The notes beneath the pieces are model-generated. The model saw nothing but the letters and a program-made list of their open reading frames with translations. It was not told where the DNA came from and ran no database searches. From assembly GCA_030146605.1 (NCBI GenBank), contig JASLBO010000156.1, forward strand, positions 1-5,892: a stretch of 5,892 bases of DNA. The letters run 5' to 3'. Of the stretch, positions 1 to 5,892 are shown piece after piece (within the stretch, counting starts at the first letter, position 1; the number at the start of each line of letters is the position of its first letter). Made by a program: the position numbers and the translations under genes. The DNA comes from Sphingomonas sp. (GTDB lineage: Bacteria > Pseudomonadota > Alphaproteobacteria > Sphingomonadales > Sphingomonadaceae).

Positions 1-109
1 CCGGTACAGCATCGCTGCCCCAACTTACGAAAAAATACACCAGGCCGGTCAGCACGATCCAGACAAGGAAAGCGGCGATTATATTGGCGAAGACATCAAA
101 TGGCTTCAC
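1..109 (-). CDS. Small membrane protein, N-terminal fragment (runs off left edge)
   Basis: This is an open frame of 36 codons that starts at GTG (109-107) and continues past the left edge of the window. The start overlaps the bioB stop as GTGA, and a strong GGAGG lies 7 bases upstream, inside the end of bioB. The reading begins [11 protein letters not shown], followed by a hydrophobic stretch at about residues 8-30 rich in Ile, Leu, Val, Phe and Trp, which reads as one transmembrane helix or an uncleaved signal anchor. The residues after it (GSDAVP) are polar or small. The DNA looks more AT-rich than the upstream genes, which fits a membrane segment. I do not recognise the family. An in-frame ATG is absent; the nearby out-of-frame ATG meets a stop after five codons. 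Translational coupling to bioB suggests a genuine operon member, but its function is unknown. Confidence 0.6.
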   Translation of the reverse strand, partial: MKPFDVFANIIAAFLVWIVLTGLVYFFVSWGSDAVP

Positions 110-1104
110 TCGGCAGCCTCCAGTTCGGTCTGCCCTTCAACCTGCATCGCGATGATCCCGAGCCGCGCGAACAGCGCCGCGTCCTTGTCGTCCCCGGCAT
201 TACCGGTGGTCAGCAATTTATCCCCGGTGAAGATCGAATTGGCGCCGGCCATGAAGCAGAGCGCCTGCGTCGCCTCGCTCATGCTCTCGCGCCCCGCCGA
301 AAGCCGAACCATGCTCTCGGGCATCGTGATCCGCGCCACCGCCACGGTCCTGACGAACTCGATATCATCGATTTTCGCCAGCGGCGTATCGGCGAGCATG
401 TCGCCGAGCACCGTGCCCTTCACCGGCACCAGCGCATTGACCGGAACGCTTTCGGGATGCCGCGGCAGCGTCGCCAGCGCATGGACGAAACCCACCCGGT
501 CGCTCCGCGTCTCCCCCATCCCGACGATCCCGCCACAGCACACGTTGATACCCGCCTCGCGGACATGCTCGAGCGTATCGAGCCGATCTGCGAAGCTGCG
601 CGTGGTGATCACCTCGCCATAGCGCTCGGGCGAGGTATCGATATTGTGGTTGTAGTAATCGAGCCCCGCATCGGCGAGCGTCGCCGCCTGCGAAGGCGTC
701 AGCATCCCCAGCGTCATGCAGGTCTCCATCCCCATCTGGCGCACCCCGCGGACCATCTCGACGATGGCGGGCATGTCGCGATCCTTGGGGTTGCGCCACG
801 CAGCGCCCATGCAAAAGCGCGACGAACCATTGTCCTTCGCCTGCGCCGCCGCCTGCAGCACCGCGCGCACGTCCATCAGCTTGGTCGCCTTGAGCCCGGT
901 CTCGGCATGCACCGACTGGTTGCAATAGCCGCAATCCTCGGGGCAGCCGCCGGTCTTGATCGACAGCAGGGTCGACATCTGGACCTGATCGGGCGCGTGA
1001 TGTTCGCGGTGCACGGTCAGCGCGCGGAACACCAGCTCGCCGAAGGGCAGGTCGAACAAAGCGGCGATCTCGTCGCGGGTCCAGTCGGTACGCACGTCAC
1101 TCAT
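106..1104 (-). CDS. bioB: Biotin synthase (radical SAM)
   Basis: BioB inserts sulfur into dethiobiotin to form biotin, the last step of biotin synthesis, in the cytosol. The protein has 332 residues, slightly shorter than E. coli BioB (346) because the C-terminal tail is short. The radical-SAM [4Fe-4S] ligands are seen as C54, C58 and C61 in CPEDCGYC. The [2Fe-2S] sulfur-donor cluster ligands, C97, C128, C188 and R260 in E. coli, are matched by C98 (RFCMGAAW), C129 (METCMTLG), C189 (NVCCGGIVG) and R267 (VRLSAGRE). [11 protein letters not shown] at about 150-160 and [10 protein letters not shown] at about 283-292 are further family hallmarks. All expected catalytic residues are present, so it should be active. 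The ATG start overlaps the mutase stop by four bases (ATGA), with GAGG 7 bases upstream. No other biotin synthesis gene (bioF, bioA, bioD) is next to it. Its position supports a role in supplying biotin to the carboxylase of the same operon. Confidence 0.97.
   Translation of the reverse strand: MSDVRTDWTRDEIAALFDLPFGELVFRALTVHREHHAPDQVQMSTLLSIKTGGCPEDCGYCNQSVHAETGLKATKLMDVRAVLQAAAQAKDNGSSRFCMGAAWRNPKDRDMPAIVEMVRGVRQMGMETCMTLGMLTPSQAATLADAGLDYYNHNIDTSPERYGEVITTRSFADRLDTLEHVREAGINVCCGGIVGMGETRSDRVGFVHALATLPRHPESVPVNALVPVKGTVLGDMLADTPLAKIDDIEFVRTVAVARITMPESMVRLSAGRESMSEATQALCFMAGANSIFTGDKLLTTGNAGDDKDAALFARLGIIAMQVEGQTELEAAE
117..121 (-). promoter_or_regulatory. Shine-Dalgarno for the membrane ORF, inside bioB
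   Basis: GGAGG on the minus strand lies within the last codons of bioB, 7 bases before the GTG at 109-107. It is the main evidence that the short reading frame after bioB is translated and that GTG is its start. Confidence 0.6.
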
Positions 1105-3224
1105 TCGGCAGCCTCGTCGATCGGTGGCAGATTGTGTCCGAGCAGCTTGAGCACTTCCGCCGCCGCGCTGACAAGGTTGGTGCCGGGGCCAAAGATCGCC
1201 TGCACCCCGTGCGCGCGGAGGAATTCGTAATCCTGCGGCGGGATCACTCCGCCCGCGACGACCTTGATGTCAGGCCGTCCCGCTTCCTTGAGCGCATCGA
1301 CCAGTTCGGGGATCAGTGTCTTGTGCCCCGCGGCAAGGCTCGACGCGCCGACTACGTCGACCTGCTTCTCCACCGCGAGCGCGCAGGTCTCGGCCGGCGT
1401 CTGGAACAGCGGACCCGAGATGACGTCGAAGCCAAGGTCGGCAAAGGCACTCGCGACGACATTCGCCCCGCGATCATGCCCGTCCTGCCCCATCTTGGCG
1501 ACCAGCACCCGCGGCTTGCGCCCAATCCGGCGCTCGAACGCGGCAACGCCTTCCTCGGCGCGCAGCCAGCCCTTGTCCTCGGCATGGGCGGGGCCGTAGA
1601 CGCCCTTGATCGGAGTCACCTCGACGGCGTGGCGGCCGAAAGCGACTTCCATCGCCGCCGACATCTCGCCCAAGGTGCACCGCGCCCGCGCCGCCTCGAC
1701 ACTAAGCGCGAGCAAATTCTCGCTCCCCATGGCACCGCGCCGCAGATTGCCCAGCGCTTCCTCGGCCCCGGCCGCATCGCGGTCCGCGCGGGTCTGCGCG
1801 AGCCGCCGGATCTGGTCGGCGCGGACGCGGGCATTGTCGATGTTGAGGAAATCGAGCGGTGACTCTTCGGCGAGCCGGAATTTGTTCACCCCGACGATGA
1901 CATCCTCGCCGCGATCGACGCGCGCCTGCCGCGCGGCGGCGGCGCTTTCGATATGCTGCTTGGGCATGCCGCTCTCGACCGCATGGGTCATCCCGCCCAG
2001 CGCCTCGACCTGCTCGATCAACGCCCAGGCCTTGTCGGCGAGTTCCTGGGTCAAAGCCTCGACATAATAGCTGCCGCCCAAGGGATCGACGACATGCGTC
2101 ATCCCGGTCTCTTCCTGCAGGATCAGCTGGGTGTTGCGCGCGATCCGGGCGGAGAAGTCGGTCGGCAGCGCCACCGCTTCGTCGAGGCTGTTGGTGTGGA
2201 GCGACTGGGTACCGCCGAAGGTCGCCGCCATCGCCTCGATCGTGGTGCGGATGACGTTGTTATACGGGTCCTGCTCGGTCAGCGACACGCCCGAGGTCTG
2301 GCAATGCGTGCGCAGCATCTGCGAACGCGCCGAGCCGCCGAACCCTTCGATGATCCGGCTCCACAGCATCCGCGCCGCGCGCAATTTGGCGACTTCCATG
2401 AAGAAGTTCATGCCGATGCCGAAGAAGAAGGAAAGCCGCCCGGCGAATTCGTCGATGCTCAACCCGCGTGCGATCGCCGCGCGGACATAGGCCATGCCGT
2501 CGGCCAGCGTGAAGGCAAGCTCCTGCACCGCCGTCGCCCCCGCCTCGTGCATGTGATAGCCCGAGATCGAGATCGAGTTGAACCGCGGCATATGCTCGGC
2601 GGTGTATTGGATGATGTCCGCGACGATCCGCATCGAGGGTTCGGGCGGATAGATATAGGTGTTGCGGACCATGAACTCCTTGAGGATGTCGTTCTGGATG
2701 GTCCCGGTGAGTTGGTCCTGCCGGACGCCCTGCTCTTCGGCGGCGACGATGTAGAAAGCCAGGCACGGCAGCACCGCGCCGTTCATCGTCATGCTGACGC
2801 TCATCTCGTCGAGCGGGATGCCATCGAACAGGATCTGCATGTCGGCGAGCGTGTCGATCGCCACTCCCGCCTTGCCGACATCCCCGGTCACGCGCGGATG
2901 ATCGCTGTCATAGCCGCGGTGGGTGGCGAGGTCGAAGGCGATCGACAGCCCTTTCTGCCCCGCGGCGAGGTTTCGGCGGTAAAAGGCGTTGGACTCTTCG
3001 GCCGTCGAGAAGCCGGCGTACTGGCGGATGGTCCACGGCCGCCCGGCATACATCGTCGCCTTCACCCCGCGGGTGAACGGCGCGAAGCCGGGCAACCCCG
3101 GATCGGGCGCATCGGCGGCGGTGTAGAGCGGCTTGACCGCGATCCCCTCGGGCGTGTGCCAGGTGAGGTCCGCGTCCTTCACTTCCTTCGCGGCGAGGCG
3201 AGCCCAGGCGTCGAGGTCGCTCAT
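1101..3224 (-). CDS. scpA: Methylmalonyl-CoA mutase, single-chain type
   Basis: This adenosylcobalamin enzyme isomerises (R)-methylmalonyl-CoA to succinyl-CoA, linking propionyl-CoA to the TCA cycle. At 707 residues it matches the full-length catalytic chain (E. coli Sbm is about 714), so it probably acts as a homodimer without a separate small subunit. Residues about 20-530 form the substrate-binding TIM barrel and linker; about 570-707 form the B12-binding domain. Aligned to the Propionibacterium shermanii large subunit, active-site residues are conserved: Y69 (its Tyr89, RQYAG), S94, R187 (Arg207, MVRNTY), H224 (His244, GYHMHEAG), K577, D581 and the cobalt ligand H583 ([10 protein letters not shown]). 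Y69 supports mutase activity on methylmalonyl-CoA rather than a related acyl-CoA. The position of its Tyr75, a CoA contact, is K55, probably lineage variation. The start codon lies next to a palindromic repeat that contains its ribosome-binding site. No meaB-type GTPase chaperone gene is in the window. The name mcmA or mutB is also used. Confidence 0.97.
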   Translation of the reverse strand: MSDLDAWARLAAKEVKDADLTWHTPEGIAVKPLYTAADAPDPGLPGFAPFTRGVKATMYAGRPWTIRQYAGFSTAEESNAFYRRNLAAGQKGLSIAFDLATHRGYDSDHPRVTGDVGKAGVAIDTLADMQILFDGIPLDEMSVSMTMNGAVLPCLAFYIVAAEEQGVRQDQLTGTIQNDILKEFMVRNTYIYPPEPSMRIVADIIQYTAEHMPRFNSISISGYHMHEAGATAVQELAFTLADGMAYVRAAIARGLSIDEFAGRLSFFFGIGMNFFMEVAKLRAARMLWSRIIEGFGGSARSQMLRTHCQTSGVSLTEQDPYNNVIRTTIEAMAATFGGTQSLHTNSLDEAVALPTDFSARIARNTQLILQEETGMTHVVDPLGGSYYVEALTQELADKAWALIEQVEALGGMTHAVESGMPKQHIESAAAARQARVDRGEDVIVGVNKFRLAEESPLDFLNIDNARVRADQIRRLAQTRADRDAAGAEEALGNLRRGAMGSENLLALSVEAARARCTLGEMSAAMEVAFGRHAVEVTPIKGVYGPAHAEDKGWLRAEEGVAAFERRIGRKPRVLVAKMGQDGHDRGANVVASAFADLGFDVISGPLFQTPAETCALAVEKQVDVVGASSLAAGHKTLIPELVDALKEAGRPDIKVVAGGVIPPQDYEFLRAHGVQAIFGPGTNLVSAAAEVLKLLGHNLPPIDEAAE
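1112..1115 (-). promoter_or_regulatory. Shine-Dalgarno for bioB, inside the mutase gene
   Basis: GAGG on the minus strand lies in the last mutase codons, 7 bases before the bioB ATG at 1104-1102. With the ATGA overlap this indicates translational coupling of bioB to the mutase. The same sequence and spacing recur at the next junction downstream. Confidence 0.55.
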
Positions 3225-3381
3225 GCTTCCCTCTCCCCTTGTGGGAGAGGGAGGGAGCCGACGCAGTCGGCGGAAGGGTGAGGGGGAGTGAGACTCATGG
3301 CCCCCTCACCCTTCCCACTCGCTCCGCGAGCGGGCCCCTTCCCTCTCCCACAAAGGGAGAGGGAAATGCGATACAACCCCG
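3225..3381. repeat. Head-to-head palindromic repeat pair, family A (CCCTCTCCC type)
   Basis: This gap between hydratase and mutase is nearly filled by two related arms in inverted orientation, about 3228-3286 and 3301-3365. Each arm has three parts. First is an outer hairpin: 10-bp stem 3228-3237 / 3243-3252 with loop CTTGT, and 11-bp stem 3339-3349 / 3355-3365 with loop ACAAA. Second is a small inner hairpin: GCCGAC / GTCGGC at 3257-3271, and CGCTC / GAGCG at 3320-3332. Third is a 15-base core, 3272-3286, perfectly complementary to 3301-3315 across a 14-base loop. The inner hairpins differ in sequence but keep pairing at the same place, as expected if structure is conserved. No U-run follows on the transcribed strand, so it does not look like an intrinsic terminator. 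It resembles REP/BIME-like or MITE-like intergenic repeats found in many alphaproteobacteria; genome copy number cannot be seen here. Only 16 bases separate it from the hydratase stop. Confidence 0.85.
3229..3238 (-). promoter_or_regulatory. Shine-Dalgarno of the mutase, inside a repeat hairpin
   Basis: The minus strand reads GGGGAGAGGG directly before AAGC and the mutase ATG. GGAG sits 8 bases, or GAGG 5 bases, from the start. All but its first base belongs to the 3' stem of the hairpin at 3228-3252, so when that hairpin forms in the mRNA the ribosome-binding site is paired. No other purine-rich candidate is available. Confidence 0.6.
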
Positions 3382-4167
3382 TCACCGCCCCTTGAACTCC
3401 GGCTTGCGCTTCTGGAGGAAAGCCATGCCCCCCTCCATCGAATCCGCGCTCCCCCGCGCCGCGCGCTGGCTGTCGGCCTCGCGCGCCATCGCGTCGCCAT
3501 AGCTCCCGTCGAGCGCCGCATGCAGTTGTCGCCGGATCATCCCCAGCGCCACCGTCGGCCCCGCCGCGAGCCGCTCGGCCAGCCGCCACGCCTCGTGATT
3601 GACGACATCCTCATGCACCACTTCGTACACCATCCCCCAGTCGCGGGCTTTCTCGGCCAGGACCTTCTCGCCGAGCATCATCATCTCGAGCGCGCGGCTG
3701 CGGCCGATCAGCCGCGGCAGCATCCAGCTCGCCCCGCCATCGGGCACCAGCCCGATATTGACGAAGGCCTGGAGGAAATAGGCGTTGCTCGCCGCGATGC
3801 AGAAATCGGCAGCGAGCGCGAGGCTGCAGCCGATCCCCGCCGCGGGCCCACGCACGCCGCTCACCACCGGCACCGATAGCTCGGCGATCGCGAGCAGTGC
3901 GGGGTGATAATGCCCGGTCAGCGCCGCATGTGTTGCCTCGCCCGGATCGCTCGACCCCAGCGCGCCACTTCCGACATCGGCGCCCGAGCAGAACGCCCGG
4001 CCGGCGCCAAGCAGCAGCACCGCCCGCGCGCCGTCGAGATCGGCCAGCGCCGCCTTGATCTCGTCGAACATCGCCGGCGGCGCGGCATTGAGCCGATCGG
4101 GCCGGTTGAGCGTGATCGCCAGCACGTCGCCGCGCCGCTCGGTGAGGATGTGTTCGAAGCTTGTCAT
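3382..4167 (-). CDS. Enoyl-CoA hydratase/isomerase family protein, PaaG-like
   Basis: A crotonase-fold protein of 261 residues, usual for the family, acting on an acyl-CoA thioester in the cytosol. The oxyanion-hole and CoA-binding motif FCSGADV is at residues 59-65 and the second fold motif GIGCSLALAAD at 111-121. The two glutamates of classical crotonase (Glu144 and Glu164 in the rat enzyme) align with S115 and F135. The motif GLVPDGG places an aspartate at D143, the position of the catalytic Asp of PaaG-type isomerases. This points to an isomerase or unusual hydratase rather than a standard beta-oxidation hydratase. Its substrate is unknown; context suggests an acyl-CoA that leads to propionyl-CoA. 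I chose the ATG at 4167-4165, which shares one base with the epimerase stop (TGATG); a TTG one codon earlier is possible but less likely. The ribosome-binding site is weak (AAGGGCGAG), fitting translational coupling to the epimerase. It is followed by the family A repeat. Confidence 0.88.
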   Translation of the reverse strand: MTSFEHILTERRGDVLAITLNRPDRLNAAPPAMFDEIKAALADLDGARAVLLLGAGRAFCSGADVGSGALGSSDPGEATHAALTGHYHPALLAIAELSVPVVSGVRGPAAGIGCSLALAADFCIAASNAYFLQAFVNIGLVPDGGASWMLPRLIGRSRALEMMMLGEKVLAEKARDWGMVYEVVHEDVVNHEAWRLAERLAAGPTVALGMIRRQLHAALDGSYGDAMAREADSQRAARGSADSMEGGMAFLQKRKPEFKGR

Positions 4168-4586
4168 CAATGCTCGCCCTTGGGCGTCTCCATGATCTCG
4201 GTGAGAATGCCGCCCATGTCCTTGGGGTGCAGGAAGAAGATCATCGTCCCGTGCGCCCCGACCCGCGGCGCCCCGAGCACCCGCGCGCCCTTCGCCTCGA
4301 ACCAGGCCTTGGCCTCGTTTATGTCGGGCACTTCATAGCACAGATGATGCTGCCCCCCGCCCGGGTTCCTGGCGAGGAAGCCATGGATCGGCGAGTTCTC
4401 GCCCAGCGGCTCGATCAGCTCGATCTGGGTATTGGGCGTATCGACGAAGCACACCCTCACCCCCTGCGCAGGCAGGTCGAACGGTTCGCGGATCACCTCC
4501 GCGCCCATCACGTCGCGGTAAAGGGCGATCGAGTCCGCGATCGAAGGCGTCGCGATCCCGACATGGTTGAGGCGGCCGAGCTTCAT
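4167..4586 (-). CDS. mce: Methylmalonyl-CoA epimerase
   Basis: This enzyme interconverts (S)- and (R)-methylmalonyl-CoA, passing the carboxylase product to the mutase. The protein has 139 residues, typical for the bacterial family, and is built from two vicinal-oxygen-chelate (glyoxalase-like) modules, about residues 5-60 and 76-133. The metal ligands of the P. shermanii enzyme (His12, Gln65, His91, Glu141) are matched by H8 (NHVGIA), Q54 (NTQIELIEP), H80 or H81 (GGQHHLCYEV) and E130 (GGILTEIME). GAHGTMIFFLHPKD at 110-123 is a strong family signature. The TGA stop overlaps the ATG of the hydratase by one base, so the two are probably translated together. The start is the first codon after the family B repeat, which also carries its ribosome-binding site. 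Its place between carboxylase and mutase genes supports the assignment. Confidence 0.96.
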   Translation of the reverse strand: MKLGRLNHVGIATPSIADSIALYRDVMGAEVIREPFDLPAQGVRVCFVDTPNTQIELIEPLGENSPIHGFLARNPGGGQHHLCYEVPDINEAKAWFEAKGARVLGAPRVGAHGTMIFFLHPKDMGGILTEIMETPKGEH

Positions 4587-4697
4587 CGCTCCCCTCCCGC
4601 TTGCGGGAGGGGCCGGGGGAGGGCCTGTCCACGAGTGACTATAGTGACGAAGAGCGACAGCCCCTCCCCTAACCCCTCCCGCAAGCGGAAGGGGGAT
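4587..4697. repeat. Head-to-head palindromic repeat pair, family B (CCCCTCCCGC type)
   Basis: The whole gap between pccB and the epimerase is one large imperfect inverted repeat. The left arm starts with a perfect hairpin, 4591-4600 / 4603-4612, with TT at its centre. The right arm ends with a similar hairpin, 4673-4682 / 4685-4694, with one mismatch. Inside these, 4616-4629 pairs with 4656-4669 (13 of 14) around a 26-base loop. The loop carries AGTGAC twice, separated by TAT, which also creates the 8-base palindrome ACTATAGT. The repeat begins about two bases after the pccB stop and ends four bases before the epimerase start. There is no U-run after the stems on the transcribed strand. It shares layout but not primary sequence with the family A repeat. 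It is probably a dispersed REP-like element; its presence elsewhere in the genome cannot be checked here. Confidence 0.85.
4591..4598 (-). promoter_or_regulatory. Shine-Dalgarno of the epimerase, inside a repeat hairpin
   Basis: The minus strand reads GGGAGGGG, then AGCG and the epimerase ATG; GGAGG is 6 bases from the start. These bases are part of the 3' stem of the perfect hairpin 4591-4612, so the site would be paired when the hairpin folds. Confidence 0.6.
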
Positions 4698-5892
4698 TTA
4701 GAGCGGGATATTGTCATGCTTCTTCCACGGGTTCTCGAGCTGCTTGCCCCGCAGTTTCCGTAAGCCCAGCGCAACCCGCCGCCGCGTCGAATGCGGCAGG
4801 ATGACCTCGTCTATGAACCCCTTGCTCGCCGCCACGAACGGATTGGCGAAGCGGGCCTCATATTCCGCGGTCCGTTCGGCGATCTCGTCGGGGGTGCGAC
4901 CGCGGAAGATGATCTCGACCGCGCCCTTGGCCCCCATCACCGCGATCTCCGCGGTCGGCCAGGCATAGTTCAAATCGCCGCGCAGATGCTTCGACGCCAT
5001 CACGTCGTACGCCCCGCCATAGGCCTTGCGGGTGATCACGGTGATCTTGGGCACCGTCGCCTCGGCATAAGCGAACAGCAGTTTCGCGCCGTGTTTGATG
5101 ATTCCACTATGCTCCTGCCCGACCCCAGGCAAAAATCCCGGCACATCGACGAAGGTCAGGATCGGGATGTCGAACGCGTCGCAGAAGCGCACGAACCGCG
5201 CCGCCTTCTTGCTCGAATTGATGTCGAGCACCCCCGCCAGCACCATCGGCTGGTTGGCGACCACGCCCACCGTGCGCCCCTCGATCCGGCCGAAGCCGAT
5301 CAGGATGTTCCCCGCATGGGTCGGCTGCAGCTCGAAGAACTCGCCCCCGTCGAGCACTTTCCGCAGGCATTCGTGCATGTCATAGGGCTGGCTGGCATTG
5401 GGCGGGATCAGCGTGTCGAGGCTGTCCTCGACACGATCCCACGGGTCGTCGCACGGCCGCTCGGGAACACTCTCCCGATTGGACGCGGGAAGGAAGTCCA
5501 CGAAGTCGCGGGCCGCGAGCAGCGCCTCGATGTCGTTGTCGAAGGCCATATCGGCGACCCCCGACTTCGTGGTATGCGTCACCGCTCCACCCAGTTCCTC
5601 CTGCGTGACGATCTCGTTGGTAACGGTCTTCACTACATCCGGGCCGGTGACGAACATGTACGACGAATCCTTCACCATGAAGATGAAGTCGGTCATCGCG
5701 GGAGAATAGACGGCCCCGCCGGCGCAGGGGCCCATGATCAGGCTCAATTGCGGCACCACACCGCTGGCCAGCACGTTGCGCTGGAACACCTCGGCATAGC
5801 CGGCAAGGCTGGCGACGCCTTCCTGGATGCGCGCGCCGCCGCTGTCGTTGAGGCCGATGACAGGCGCGCCGACCTTCATCGCCATGTCCATG
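4698..5892 (-). CDS. pccB: Propionyl-CoA carboxylase beta subunit (5' end outside window)
   Basis: This is the carboxyltransferase subunit, which moves CO2 from carboxybiotin on the alpha subunit to propionyl-CoA to give (S)-methylmalonyl-CoA. At least 397 residues are visible. Full-length PccB is about 510, so some 110 N-terminal residues lie beyond the right edge; the Met at the edge is internal (DMAMKVGAP). The remainder of the N-terminal crotonase-like lobe has [10 protein letters not shown] (fragment residues 17-26) and [12 protein letters not shown] (54-65). The C-terminal lobe has [21 protein letters not shown] (248-268) and [11 protein letters not shown] (288-298). D296 in that last motif matches the Asp linked to propionyl rather than acetyl preference in Streptomyces PccB. 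The C-terminus [12 protein letters not shown] is typical of PccB. No frameshift is seen. It is the first gene visible in the transcript and ends directly at the family B repeat. An acetyl- or methylcrotonyl-CoA carboxylase is less likely given the epimerase and mutase downstream. Confidence 0.96.
   Translation of the reverse strand, partial: MDMAMKVGAPVIGLNDSGGARIQEGVASLAGYAEVFQRNVLASGVVPQLSLIMGPCAGGAVYSPAMTDFIFMVKDSSYMFVTGPDVVKTVTNEIVTQEELGGAVTHTTKSGVADMAFDNDIEALLAARDFVDFLPASNRESVPERPCDDPWDRVEDSLDTLIPPNASQPYDMHECLRKVLDGGEFFELQPTHAGNILIGFGRIEGRTVGVVANQPMVLAGVLDINSSKKAARFVRFCDAFDIPILTFVDVPGFLPGVGQEHSGIIKHGAKLLFAYAEATVPKITVITRKAYGGAYDVMASKHLRGDLNYAWPTAEIAVMGAKGAVEIIFRGRTPDEIAERTAEYEARFANPFVAASKGFIDEVILPHSTRRRVALGLRKLRGKQLENPWKKHDNIPL

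Noticed and set aside
100..1230. Plus-strand open frame (376 codons) opposite bioB
   Set aside because: It is a shadow of bioB and the mutase end, Arg/His-rich, without any recognisable domain or convincing ribosome-binding site.
3050..3062. Lys55 of the mutase where the Propionibacterium enzyme has Tyr75, as a sign of altered specificity
   Set aside because: The key substrate residues Tyr69, Arg187 and His224 are intact, and I recall a basic residue here in other alphaproteobacterial mutases, so lineage variation is the simpler explanation.
1953..3281. Long plus-strand open frame (442 codons) opposite the mutase
   Set aside because: It is antisense to a fully conserved mutase, has an Arg/His/Gly-rich low-complexity composition with no motif, and arises from the GC-rich codon bias of the true gene.
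3221..3589. Minus-strand frame covering the family A repeat and the end of the hydratase gene
   Set aside because: It overlaps the hydratase in another frame and continues through the palindromic repeat; the Gly/Arg/Glu-rich reading has no family features.
4631..4648. Internal promoter or operator at the AGTGAC-TAT-AGTGAC element in the repeat loop
   Set aside because: The short direct repeat and the palindrome ACTATAGT are suggestive, but no -35/-10 pair with proper spacing is seen and the bases belong to the loop of the repeat.
4587..4697. Intrinsic terminator between pccB and the epimerase
   Set aside because: Strong stems are present, but no run of U follows them on the transcribed strand and the next gene starts within four bases, so a repeat element explains it better.
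3225..4697. CRISPR array
   Set aside because: There are only two repeat pairs, of different families, in inverted orientation and separated by genes, with no regular spacers.
4161..4763. Plus-strand open frame across the epimerase and family B repeat
   Set aside because: It is antisense to the epimerase and its C-terminal part is translated repeat sequence (Pro/Ser/Arg/Lys-rich), a common spurious prediction in such genomes.

Overview
The window holds one leftward (minus-strand) operon for propionyl-CoA catabolism. It is high in GC, most genes touch or overlap, and there is no space for an internal promoter of ordinary size. In transcription order (right to left) it reads: propionyl-CoA carboxylase beta subunit (5' end outside the window), a palindromic repeat gap, methylmalonyl-CoA epimerase, a PaaG-like enoyl-CoA hydratase/isomerase, a second palindromic repeat gap, single-chain methylmalonyl-CoA mutase, biotin synthase, and the first 36 codons of a small membrane protein that runs off the left edge. 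The plus strand carries no gene I can support.

The enzymes form a recognised route. Biotin-dependent carboxylase makes (S)-methylmalonyl-CoA from propionyl-CoA, the epimerase converts S to R, and the adenosylcobalamin mutase makes succinyl-CoA for the TCA cycle. bioB makes the biotin that the carboxylase needs, so one transcript carries both enzymes and supply of one cofactor. The biotin-carrying alpha subunit (pccA) is not in the window. The hydratase/isomerase has no fixed place in the route and may feed odd-chain or branched acyl-CoA into it.

Gene content, protein sequence style and the GC-rich hairpin repeats suggest an alphaproteobacterium, most likely Sphingomonadales. This is judged from remembered gene order and protein style, not from a search.

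The most unusual part is non-coding. Both true intergenic gaps (4587-4697 and 3225-3381) are almost filled by head-to-head palindromic repeats of two different sequence families. In each case the last hairpin stem lies 3-4 bases from the next start codon and contains that gene's only good Shine-Dalgarno sequence. The other three junctions are start/stop overlaps. Two of them (mutase/bioB and bioB/membrane ORF) use nearly the same 15-base sequence. The operon is therefore divided by repeats into three translational blocks: pccB; epimerase plus hydratase; mutase plus bioB plus membrane ORF.
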